This document shows, piece after piece, positions 1-7,418 of a stretch of DNA of 64,000 nucleotides (positions are counted from its first letter, which is position 1; each line of letters opens with the position of its first letter). Position numbers and translations under genes: made by a program. The stretch covers positions 1,798,001-1,862,000 of the forward strand of contig OZ240678.1 in the NCBI GenBank assembly GCA_965198905.1, read 5' to 3'. This DNA comes from CAHJWH01 sp965198905 (GTDB lineage Bacteria > Pseudomonadota > Alphaproteobacteria > Caulobacterales > Caulobacteraceae). The notes beneath the pieces are model-generated. The model did no database searches. It saw only the letters and a list, made by a program, of their open reading frames with translations, and had not been told where the DNA came from.

Positions 1-959
1 ACGTGCAGATATTCAACATGGGGCAGAAGTCCTACCGCGACCTGCCGATGCGCATGGCTGAGTTCGGCGCCTGCCACCGCTACGAGCCATCGGGTTCGCT
101 GCACGGCCTGATGCGAGTGCGCGGCTTCACCCAGGACGACGCCCACATCTTCTGCCGCGAGGACCAGATCGAGGAGGAGACGGAGAAGTTCGTCCGCCTC
201 ACCCGCCTGATCCACGGCGACCTGGGCCTGGAGACCCACCACGTGGCCCTGGCCACGCGCCCGGAGATGCGGGTCGGCACCGACGCGTTCTGGGACAAGG
301 CGGAGGGCGTGCTGCTGTCCGCCTCCCGCAAGGCGGGGGTGGAGCCGGTGATCGCCGACGGCGACGGCGCCTTCTATGCGCCGAAGCTCGACTTCATCGT
401 CAAGGACGCCATCGGGCGGACCTGGACCTGCGGCACGCTGCAGCTCGACTACAACCTGCCCGAGCGACTGGACGCGGAATACGTGGCCGAGGACGGCTCC
501 AAACAGCGGCCGGTGATGCTGCACCGGGCGATCCTGGGCTCGTTCGAGCGCTTCATCGGCATCCTGATCGAGAACTACGGCGGGGCTTTTCCCCTGTGGC
601 TGGCGCCTGTGCAGGTGGTGGTGGCGACCATCACTTCGGACGCCAACGACTACGCCCACCAAGCGGCGGACCGCCTCAGGGCGGCCGGGTTGCGGGTCGA
701 ACTCGACACGCGTAACGAGAAGATCAATTATAAGATTCGCGAGCACAGCCTGTCCAAGGTCCCCGTCATCGCCGTGGTCGGACGCAAGGAGGCTGAAACG
801 GGCCAGCTGGCGTTACGCCGGCTCGGGTCCGACGGTCAGACGATCCTGACGCTCGCCGCCGCCGCCGATCGGCTGGCGGAAGAGGCGCTGCCCCCCGACC
901 TCGCCCGAAAGTCCGGCGAGCCCGTCCCCCAGCCCCAGCCGGTGCTCGAGGACGCATGA
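1..959 (+). CDS. thrS: Threonine--tRNA ligase, C-terminal part (5' end outside window)
   Basis: Charges tRNA-Thr with threonine in the cytoplasm. The visible 318 residues begin inside the class II catalytic core: the motif 2 region reads FGACHRYEPSGSLHGLMRVR followed by GFTQDDAHIFC, and motif 3 is around MLHRAILGSFERFIGILIE. A standard anticodon-binding domain follows from about base 600 (PLWLAPVQVVVATI). The frame is open to the window edge, so the N-terminal TGS/editing part lies upstream. The C-terminus carries a short Gly/Pro-rich tail. The stop overlaps the start of the next gene (ATGA), suggesting translational coupling to a glycosyltransferase, which is an uncommon partner. Identification is secure. 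Confidence 0.97.
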   Translation, partial: VQIFNMGQKSYRDLPMRMAEFGACHRYEPSGSLHGLMRVRGFTQDDAHIFCREDQIEEETEKFVRLTRLIHGDLGLETHHVALATRPEMRVGTDAFWDKAEGVLLSASRKAGVEPVIADGDGAFYAPKLDFIVKDAIGRTWTCGTLQLDYNLPERLDAEYVAEDGSKQRPVMLHRAILGSFERFIGILIENYGGAFPLWLAPVQVVVATITSDANDYAHQAADRLRAAGLRVELDTRNEKINYKIREHSLSKVPVIAVVGRKEAETGQLALRRLGSDGQTILTLAAAADRLAEEALPPDLARKSGEPVPQPQPVLEDA

Positions 960-1888
960 ACACCTACGTTCGCCCCATGAATGGCGGTCTGGTGCATCGC
1001 GCGCGCGTGCTTGACCCCCCGCTTCAGGCGGACGTCACCGTCATCATGGTGGTGTTCCGCACTGGCGAGGCCCTGGCCCAGAGCATTGCGAAGGTGTTGG
1101 CCGAACCGCGTGTCGATGAGTTCGTGATCATCGACAACGGATCCACCCCTGAAGAAGAGGCGGTGCAGGACGCCGCCGCCGGTGACCGCAGGGTGCGGGT
1201 GCTGCGCGGCCATGGCAATATCGGCTTCGCGCGCGGCTGCAACATGGGCGCACAGTCCGCCCACGGGCGGGTGCTGATCGTACTCAATCCCGACGCCTTC
1301 CTACAGGCCGGCTGCGTGGCGGCATTGGTTGAGGCCGTAGATTCGACCCCCGCACCGCGCCTGATCGGCGCGCGCATCCTTAACCTGGACGGGGCGGAGC
1401 AGCGCGGCGCCCGCCGGGGAGAGGTGACGCCGGTCACGGCCCTCCTGAGCCTCACCCGCCTGGCCCATGCCGCGCGTATCCTTGAGCGGTTCGAAATCCA
1501 CCACGAGCACGACCCGGAGCCTGGGCAGCTGCTCGCCGTCCCGACCATCTCGGGCGCCTGTTTTGCCATTACCCACGAGGACTACAGCGCCCTGGGCGGC
1601 CTCGACGAGGGCTATTTCCTCCATGTGGAGGATGTCGATTTGTGCTGGCGCATGCGTCGCAGCGGCGGGCAGGTCCTGTTCGCCCCCTCGGCGCGGGTGG
1701 TGCACCTGGGCTCGACCAGCCACACCTCGCCGCTGAAGGTGGAGGTCTTCAAGGGCCTTGGTCTCGTGCGTTACTTCCGCAAGCGCGCGGATAATCCTCG
1801 TCGTCTTCTGCTCGCCTACGCCCTTGCCCCGGCGATCATGGCGGTGTCGGTGTTGCGGCCGCTCCTGCGCGGACGCCACGGCCGCTGA
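956..1888 (+). CDS. Glycosyltransferase family 2 (rhamnosyltransferase-like)
   Basis: Predicted inverting GT-A glycosyltransferase of 310 residues, probably acting at the cytoplasmic membrane on a surface polysaccharide. Visible features are the N-terminal fold start DVTVIMVVFRTGEAL, an NPDAF donor-binding motif near residue 114, and the acidic block HVEDVDLCWRMRR near residue 224, an ED-x-D type motif common in WbbL-like rhamnosyltransferases. A hydrophobic C-terminal stretch (LLLAYALAPAIMAVSVL) may anchor it. The ATG at 956 overlaps the thrS stop and is preceded by GAGG; an ATG at 977 is an alternative. The sugar and acceptor cannot be told from sequence. Confidence 0.88.
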   Translation: MNTYVRPMNGGLVHRARVLDPPLQADVTVIMVVFRTGEALAQSIAKVLAEPRVDEFVIIDNGSTPEEEAVQDAAAGDRRVRVLRGHGNIGFARGCNMGAQSAHGRVLIVLNPDAFLQAGCVAALVEAVDSTPAPRLIGARILNLDGAEQRGARRGEVTPVTALLSLTRLAHAARILERFEIHHEHDPEPGQLLAVPTISGACFAITHEDYSALGGLDEGYFLHVEDVDLCWRMRRSGGQVLFAPSARVVHLGSTSHTSPLKVEVFKGLGLVRYFRKRADNPRRLLLAYALAPAIMAVSVLRPLLRGRHGR

Positions 1889-1958
1889 GGCGCCTGCCGC
1901 AGTCGCCCTGCGCCTCCGTCGGCTTCACCTTCTTGTCCGATTGCCGCTATGAGCGCGC

Positions 1959-2714
1959 GTGAACTCTGAAAAGCCTGTCGAGCCGAGCTTAGCCGGCGCT
2001 GTCCTGATCTCCGTCGTCGCCCCGGTCTTCGACGAGGAGGGCGCCTGCGAGGGCCTCGCACGCGAGATCGCTTCGGCGTTCGCCGGCCTGTCCCATGAGA
2101 TCCTGTTCGTCGACGACGCCAGCCGTGATGCGACCCTGCCGCGCCTGAGGGCCCTGCGCGCGGAACTGCCCCAGCTTCGGGTCCTCCAGCACAGCGCCAA
2201 TGCGGGACAGAGTCGGGCCATCCGGACCGGCGTGCTCGCCGCGCGCGGCGAGGTCATCGTCACCCTGGACGGCGACGGCCAGAACGATCCGGCCGACGCC
2301 CCTCATCTGGTGGAGCGCCTTTTGCAATCGGCCCCGGAGCTAGGGCTGGTGAGCGGCCGACGGGGGCGGCGCCAGGATAGCGCGGCCAGGCGCTGGGGGT
2401 CGAAGGCGGCCAACGGATTGCGCCGCCGCCTGCTTCGTGACGGAGCGGACGACACAGGGTGCGGCCTGAAGGTGATGCGCCGCAGCGCCTACCTGCGCCT
2501 GCCGTACTTTGATCATATGCACCGATTTCTTCCGGCGCTGATGTTGCGCGAGGGATTTCAGGTGAGGTTCGAGGATGTGGGGCATCGCCCGCGCACCAGC
2601 GGCCGATCCAAATACTCCAATCTTGGTCGGTTACGCGTTTCGATCTCAGACCTTGCAGGGATGGTGTGGTTGAACGCCAGGTCGCGCAGACCCGGCGAAA
2701 TCCAGGAGTTTTGA
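1959..2714 (+). CDS. Glycosyltransferase family 2, polyprenyl-phosphate (DPM1/ArnC-like) type
   Basis: 251-residue GT-A enzyme resembling the soluble domain of dolichyl/undecaprenyl-phosphate sugar synthases, which move a sugar from a nucleotide donor to a lipid phosphate. Motifs seen: ISVVAPVFDEEGA at the N-terminus, FVDDASRDAT (first Asp pair), TLDGDGQNDP (DxD plus the QNDP typical of this family), and a C-terminal basic GRSKYSNLGR motif. It lacks the C-terminal transmembrane helices of ArnC/GtrB. The start is a GTG with a weak ribosome site, so the N-terminus is uncertain. It lies 70 bases after another GT2 gene, so the pair may modify the same glycan. Confidence 0.87.
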   Translation: MNSEKPVEPSLAGAVLISVVAPVFDEEGACEGLAREIASAFAGLSHEILFVDDASRDATLPRLRALRAELPQLRVLQHSANAGQSRAIRTGVLAARGEVIVTLDGDGQNDPADAPHLVERLLQSAPELGLVSGRRGRRQDSAARRWGSKAANGLRRRLLRDGADDTGCGLKVMRRSAYLRLPYFDHMHRFLPALMLREGFQVRFEDVGHRPRTSGRSKYSNLGRLRVSISDLAGMVWLNARSRRPGEIQEF

Positions 2715-3073
2715 GCTGGCCCTCTGTCGACTTGTCGCCAAAATGCCGCAGTGCAGGGCGGAGTCGGCCCAACCCGAAAGACAGGGCTGGCGTCCTCATA
2801 CGGGCGCTGTAAGGACGGGGAACGAGGGGAAGTTTGACGCTGAGACCACCGACGGGCGCCGAGTCGCCGTCTGATTGAACCATGAGGGGCGACCCTGTGG
2901 CGAAAGTGGGCGAGACCTGGGTTTCGAGGGCTTTGTTAATCAGTTAATCTTACTTCTGGATCGAATATGGGTTTGTGTGGTCGCTGCGACACTCTGTCGT
3001 CATGCGGTTCTCGCTATAGGTTCATTAGGCCGAGGGTCTCGGCTGTGGCTAAGGGCAGAAGAGGGCTCTACAT
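2715..3073. other. Intergenic region upstream of the OmpA gene
   Basis: A gene-free stretch of 359 bases. Its 3' third (2930-3020) is clearly AT-richer than the surroundings and is the likely promoter region of the downstream OmpA gene, but no convincing -35/-10 pair stood out. No tRNA, palindromic repeat or conserved small ORF was recognised; the short ORFs crossing it have no family signature. Confidence 0.4.
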
Positions 3074-4402
3074 ATGAAGACAACGCTTTTGGGGGGAGCC
3101 GCCCTGGCCGCGGTCCTCGCTGCCGGTGGAGGCGCTCAAGCCTCGCCATTCGACTTCCTGAACATGAGCGTGGTGTCTCCGCCCGCGCCGAACGGCTTCT
3201 ATGTCGGCGTCGATGGCGGCTGGCACCAGCTGTACGACAACCACATCAGCACCCATTCCAGCAACGTCGACAGCACGGGCAACCAGTATGGTTGGGGCCT
3301 CGGCGAGGTTCATAATGGCGGCTGGGCCGCCTTCGGTCGCGTCGGCTACCAGATCACGCCGAACTATCGCGTTGAACTGGAAGGCGGCTATCGCGACCTG
3401 CAGACCCGCAGCTTCATCGGCTCGACCAACCGCGCCGCGCCGGTCGGCATCTGCGCAGTGGGTTCGACAACCCAGTGCGAGGCCCCCCATGGTCACTTCA
3501 ACGTGGCCACCGTCATGGGCAACGGCATCTATGACTTCATGCCGCAGTACATCATCCACCCCTTCATCGGTGGCGGTGTCGGTGTTGCGCGCGCCGAGGT
3601 CGGTAACTACGGCCAGTTCGCCAACGTGCCCGCCGGACAGCCTGGTCAGCAGACGCTGTCGGTCAACGACAACGACGTAGCCTTCGCCTACCAGGCTTTC
3701 GCCGGCTTGAGCTACCATGCGACCCACCGCCTGAACGTGGACCTGAAGTACACTTGGCTCGACACGGCGGACATCCGCTTCAAGAGCGTGGGTTCGGGCG
3801 CCATTCAGCCCGGGAACTTCCGCGGCCACTATCACGACCAGACCCTGACCATCGGCGTTCGTTACGCGCTGGGACCGGAGCCGTCCGCGCCGCCCCCGCC
3901 GCCCCCGCCCCCGCCGCCGCCTCCGCCGCCCCCGCAAGAGCCCCCGCCCCCGCCGCCGCCCCAAGCCGAACCGCGCGAGTTCGTGGTCTACTTCCCCTTC
4001 GATCAGTCGATCCTGACCAGCGACGCTCAAGCGGTCGTTCAGCAGGCGGCTCAGTACTCGCAAGCGGGTGGTGCGGCTCAAGTGACCGTCGTGGGTCACA
4101 CCGACACCTCTGGTTCGGTGAAGTACAACCTGCGCCTCTCGGAGCGCCGTGCGAAGGCCGTGGCCGACGCCCTGGTGGGTCTGGGTGTCCAACAGGGCGC
4201 TCTGAACGTCAGCTGGGTCGGCAAGTCCGATCTGGCCGTACCGACGCCGGATGGGGTGAAGGAGCCTCTGAACCGTCGCACGACCATCAACATCGTGCCG
4301 TCGAATGCGGCGCCGATGGGTCCGGCTCCGGCCGACGCTTCTGCTCCGCCGCCGCCCAGCGACGGATCGGCTCCGCCGCCTCCGCCCCCGCCGCAACAGT
4401 AA
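3074..4402 (+). CDS. OmpA family outer membrane protein with proline-rich linker
   Basis: Outer membrane porin-like anchor that ties the outer membrane to peptidoglycan. A signal peptide (residues 1-23, ending AQA) precedes an eight-strand beta-barrel region (about 35-268, FYVGVDGGWH to TLTIGVRYALG). A linker of almost pure proline (about 271-297) leads to an OmpA C-terminal domain (300-410) with VVGHTDTSG and LSERRAKAVADAL, which contain the conserved peptidoglycan-binding Asp and Arg region. A second Pro/Ala/Ser-rich tail ends the protein. The CCG-rich linker DNA is a simple repeat and may vary in length. The gene stands alone and is followed by a strong intrinsic terminator, fitting an abundant protein. 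Confidence 0.95.
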   Translation: MKTTLLGGAALAAVLAAGGGAQASPFDFLNMSVVSPPAPNGFYVGVDGGWHQLYDNHISTHSSNVDSTGNQYGWGLGEVHNGGWAAFGRVGYQITPNYRVELEGGYRDLQTRSFIGSTNRAAPVGICAVGSTTQCEAPHGHFNVATVMGNGIYDFMPQYIIHPFIGGGVGVARAEVGNYGQFANVPAGQPGQQTLSVNDNDVAFAYQAFAGLSYHATHRLNVDLKYTWLDTADIRFKSVGSGAIQPGNFRGHYHDQTLTIGVRYALGPEPSAPPPPPPPPPPPPPPPQEPPPPPPPQAEPREFVVYFPFDQSILTSDAQAVVQQAAQYSQAGGAAQVTVVGHTDTSGSVKYNLRLSERRAKAVADALVGLGVQQGALNVSWVGKSDLAVPTPDGVKEPLNRRTTINIVPSNAAPMGPAPADASAPPPPSDGSAPPPPPPPQQ

Positions 4403-4424
4403 GCGGCAAGCACTACGCATCAGG

Positions 4425-4455
4425 AGAGCCCGGCTTCGGCCGGGCTCTTTTTTTT
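4425..4455 (+). terminator. Intrinsic terminator after the OmpA gene
   Basis: Perfect stem GAGCCCGGC / GCCGGGCTC closed by a TTCG tetraloop and followed by eight T. It starts 22 bases after the stop codon. This is a textbook Rho-independent terminator. Confidence 0.96.
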
Positions 4456-4692
4456 GTGCCTTATGGCAGGTGCTCTGGCTTCGCTCGCTCTGTTTTCATG
4501 GAAGGGATGAGGGCCGGGCGACTTTCAAGGCGACACTTGGGACTGTTCAGGCCCGCCCCGTTCGACAGTCCACGCCGCTCGTGACGCGCCGAGCGCTCAC
4601 GGTGCGCCGAGTCTAGGGGGAAGCGACGCCGAACGGCATCACTTCGCCACGAGATTCAGAAGGTCGACAGAAGCTTGTGGCCGAACGCGCCG

Positions 4693-5088
4693 TCAGGCCG
4701 CCATAGCGTGGGCTGAGATGGGCCTCAGGCTGCGCTTGCGGGCGGCGGCGTAGAGGTTGGCCTGCTCCACCTGTTGACGGCCCGCGCGCAGCGGCGCCAG
4801 ATCGATCACGCGCACCATCTCGCATTCCGCCTCGTCCCAGACGACGCTGACGTCGCGGGCGCGTTCACGCTCCTCGCCCAAAAGCAGCGCCATGTCATCT
4901 CGCGCCAGCCTCGCGGCGGTGAAACGCAAGGTGGCGCGGCCGTCGTCGTGCTCCTCGCGTACGTCGGCGTACTGCAGGACCGCGGCGACGACGCGCTCGG
5001 AAGGCGGGGCGAGCGGAATCGGTGCGGAGAACAGGCTGACGGCGGCCCTGGCTGCGGAAAAGGCGCGGGACGATTTCGGTTTGGCCAT
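4693..5088 (-). CDS. Conserved-looking hypothetical protein, 131 residues
   Basis: I do not recognise a family. The protein is soluble, rich in Ala, Arg and Glu, with no signal peptide or membrane helix. The middle (DDGRATLRFTAARLARDDMA then ARDVSVVWDEAECEMVRVID) looks like alternating strands of a small alpha/beta domain. It is divergent from the WYL regulator gene, with an 84-base gap that holds a 10-bp inverted repeat, so that regulator may control it. A coding gene is supported by good third-position GC bias and by the ATG following a GGAGGT-like site (the plus strand reads acctcc at 5097-5102). Confidence 0.7.
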   Translation of the reverse strand: MAKPKSSRAFSAARAAVSLFSAPIPLAPPSERVVAAVLQYADVREEHDDGRATLRFTAARLARDDMALLLGEERERARDVSVVWDEAECEMVRVIDLAPLRAGRQQVEQANLYAAARKRSLRPISAHAMAA

Positions 5089-5127
5089 TACGAGAACCTC
5101 CAGGAAGCCGCTTGCATGCGGCCACGT

Positions 5128-5161
5128 TCCGCTTTTGACTGGCCGTTACGACAAAAGCGGA
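5128..5161. promoter_or_regulatory. Inverted repeat, candidate operator between divergent genes
   Basis: TCCGCTTTTG and its exact complement CAAAAGCGGA, 10 bp each, are separated by 14 bases. The repeat ends 11 bases before the WYL regulator ATG and lies in the gap shared with the divergent unknown gene. Position and symmetry suggest autoregulation by the WYL protein. This is inference; no binding motif for this protein is known to me. Confidence 0.45.
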
Positions 5162-5172
5162 CGTGATGACCG

Positions 5173-6210
5173 ATGCGCCACGACAAGGCCCGTCTGCTGC
5201 TCGAGCTGGCGCGCACCCTGGCGGGTTCGGCGGAAGGGTTGACCCTGGACGAAATGGCCGAAGTCGCGGGCGTGGACCGCCGGACGGCCGAGCGAATGCG
5301 CGACCGTCTACAGGACCTGTTCCCGCAGATGGAGGCGGCGCCCGATCCGCCCACCAAGCGCTTCCGCATCCCCGCCGGGCTGGACGGCTTCATGCAGGCG
5401 CCCACCGCCGACGAACTGGCGGCGCTCGCGTCGGCCGCCAGCGAACTCTCCGCCGCCGGGGCCCAGGTCCGCGCCGCCCAGCTGCGCGCGGTGGAGGCCA
5501 AGATGCTGTCCGCCCTGCGCGCCCCCGCCCGCCGCCGCATCGCCCCCGACCTCGAGGCGCTGCTCCAGGCGGAGGCGATTGCGGTGCAGGCGGGACCTCG
5601 GCCGTTCGAGGACGAGACGGTGCTCGGCGTCATTCGCGAGGCGTTGAAGGGAGCGCAGGGTCTGCGCTTCCGCTATGGCGGCGGCTCCGCGCCCGGACGC
5701 ACCCGGGAGGTGGTCCCCTACGGGCTGCTGTTTGCGCGCAGCAACTATCTGGTGGCGGCGGAGGGCGACGGCGCACCGCCCCGAAACTGGCGGCTGGACC
5801 GGATCGCCGAGGTCGAGACCACGGGGCGGCCGGCCTCGCGCCCACTGGGCTTCTCGCTGCAAGCCTATGCGGACCAGAGCTTCGGCATCTATCAGGACGA
5901 CACCGAAGACGTCGTGCTGCGCATCTCCGCCCGGGCGGCGGACTCAGCCCGGCGATGGCGCTTCCAGGTCGGTCAGGTACTGAGCGAGGAGGCGGGAGGT
6001 TCGGTGCGCGTAGCGTTCCGGGCCAGCGGCATGCGCGAGCTGGCCTGGCACCTGTTCACCTGGGGCGCGGACGTCGAGGTGGTGGCGCCGGAGCGACTAC
6101 GCATGTTGCTGATCGAGCAGTTGCAGACCGCGCTCGCCGCCCACCAGGGTCCGGCCGTTTCAGAGGCCGCACGCCTCAATGATGCGACGGGCGCGAGCGT
6201 CCCAGGATAA
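5173..6210 (+). CDS. YafY/WYL-domain transcriptional regulator
   Basis: DNA-binding regulator of 345 residues. An N-terminal helix-turn-helix (LLLELARTLAGSAEGLTLDE then VAGVDRRTAERMRDRLQDLF, residues 5-55) is followed by a WYL ligand-binding domain (about 150-260; GRTREVVPYGLLFARSNYLV) and a WCX-like C-terminus ending near FRASGMRELAWHLFTWG. WYL proteins often sense nucleic acids or nucleotides and are frequent near stress or defence genes; here no defence genes are adjacent. No clear Shine-Dalgarno precedes the ATG, so a leaderless message is possible. Its 3' end overlaps the convergent glycosyltransferase gene by 51 bases. Confidence 0.9.
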   Translation: MRHDKARLLLELARTLAGSAEGLTLDEMAEVAGVDRRTAERMRDRLQDLFPQMEAAPDPPTKRFRIPAGLDGFMQAPTADELAALASAASELSAAGAQVRAAQLRAVEAKMLSALRAPARRRIAPDLEALLQAEAIAVQAGPRPFEDETVLGVIREALKGAQGLRFRYGGGSAPGRTREVVPYGLLFARSNYLVAAEGDGAPPRNWRLDRIAEVETTGRPASRPLGFSLQAYADQSFGIYQDDTEDVVLRISARAADSARRWRFQVGQVLSEEAGGSVRVAFRASGMRELAWHLFTWGADVEVVAPERLRMLLIEQLQTALAAHQGPAVSEAARLNDATGASVPG

Positions 6211-7248
6211 GCGCGCCTCATAAGCTGAGCGCGCCGCCGAGCCCAGTCGGTCGATCTCCACCGGATCGGCGAGAAGTCGCGTCAAAGCCTGCGTCCAGGC
6301 GTCGAGGTCCTGGGGCGTGCACAGCAAAGCTTCGCGTCCATCCTTCAGCATCGCCTCGACCGCCGGCAGCCGGGAGGCCACCACGGCCTTGCCGGCGGAG
6401 GCGTACTCGGCGAGCTTCAGCGGGGACATCCACGGCGCAAGGTCAATCCCCGACGTCCCGGCGCCGGTCACCATCTGGGCGTACGGGGCTAGGCCGATCC
6501 GGAACCGCGCCATCACGCTGCGAAGCTCGCCGGCGGGGACCCCTTCCAGCAAAGTGACGTTGGCCAGCGTGGCGGCCTGGACGGCAAAGTCGGGATTGCG
6601 GCTGGTGTCGCCAGCGATCAGCACGCGAGCGTGCGGCAGGCGTCGGGCGAGGTCGAGGACGAAGTCGGCCCCCTTGCCGGGGTTCAACCCGCCGACGTAG
6701 CCGAGGTCGTGGTCGGGGGGCGCCTCGCCCTGCAGAGCTCCGAGGTCGGCCGCGGCGGACGGCGCCACCAGGCGGGGCCCGGTGAAATGTGGCAGCTCCT
6801 CGCGCAGGCGCTGGTCGAGCGCCGGGCTGATGGCGACCAGCCCCTGCAGGCGCGGCGCTGCGAGATCAAGCAGGGCGCGCAGCCGCTCGCCCTTCCGAAG
6901 CGCCCCTATGGGGGTGTGCATCTCCAGCACGACCCGGCGGCCACGCGCCACGGCGTAGAGCGCCACCTGGGGGATGCGGGTGTAGACGACTCCCGCACCG
7001 CCTCGCGCGACCCCGGCCCAGGCCAGCGCCGGATAGCTCAACGGCCCGTCGCGCCCGCGCACTAGGTGCAGGCGCACACCAGCCGGGGAGGAGGGAGTCG
7101 CGCCGTCGGCCGCGTCGTCGCTGGGGCCGTAGGTGGTGAGATCGACCTCCAAGCCTGCGCGGGCGAAGGCTTCGGCCATGCGCAACACCGCGCCGACGTT
7201 CGCCTCGCCGGAATCGATCGGCCGATTGTGGATGTAGGCGAGGCCCAT
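6160..7248 (-). CDS. Glycosyltransferase family 4 (GT-B fold)
   Basis: 362-residue retaining glycosyltransferase. The N-terminal domain opens with MGLAYIHNRPIDSGEANVGA, typical of the GT-B acceptor domain. The C-terminal donor domain has LGYVGGLNPGKGADFVLDLA (around 196-215) and a late SPLKLAEYASAGKAVVASRL block, whose Glu corresponds to the EX7E-type catalytic or donor-binding Glu. It probably adds a sugar to a surface glycan at the inner face of the membrane. It is monocistronic and convergent with the WYL regulator. Confidence 0.88.
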   Translation of the reverse strand: MGLAYIHNRPIDSGEANVGAVLRMAEAFARAGLEVDLTTYGPSDDAADGATPSSPAGVRLHLVRGRDGPLSYPALAWAGVARGGAGVVYTRIPQVALYAVARGRRVVLEMHTPIGALRKGERLRALLDLAAPRLQGLVAISPALDQRLREELPHFTGPRLVAPSAAADLGALQGEAPPDHDLGYVGGLNPGKGADFVLDLARRLPHARVLIAGDTSRNPDFAVQAATLANVTLLEGVPAGELRSVMARFRIGLAPYAQMVTGAGTSGIDLAPWMSPLKLAEYASAGKAVVASRLPAVEAMLKDGREALLCTPQDLDAWTQALTRLLADPVEIDRLGSAARSAYEARLSWDARARRIIEACGL

Positions 7249-7305
7249 CGCGGCGCCCTAGAGCGGGATGATTTTGGGCGCAACCGCCGGCATTCGCCTC
7301 ATGCC

Positions 7306-7377
7306 TTTCGCCCGTCGAAGGACGAGGCGTCCACCGAGCGTGCAGCGGCATCGTTCTTCGACAAGCTCAGGATGAGG
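7306..7377. repeat. Dispersed palindromic repeat, family A
   Basis: Contains the arms cgtcgaaggacgaggcgtcc and cttcgacaagctcaggatga, which recur near 22831-22862, 23007-23040, 23341-23373 and, more degraded, 42511-42536. It fills most of the 170-base gap between the glycosyltransferase start and the penicillin-binding protein stop. Confidence 0.8.
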
Positions 7378-7418
7378 CCGAACGTAAGGTCAGCGATTTC
7401 GGCCACCATCATACCGCC

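Noticed and set aside
2935..2952. TTAA-N4-TTAA considered as a CtrA binding site
   Set aside because: The CtrA consensus needs 7 bases between the half sites; spacing is wrong.
3884..3964. Tandem CCG/CCGCCC units considered as a CRISPR-like or minisatellite locus
   Set aside because: No spacers; it encodes the proline linker of the OmpA protein.
3068..4420. 450-residue minus-strand frame opposite the OmpA gene
   Set aside because: Poly-Arg/Gly text produced by the CCG-rich proline linker read backwards.
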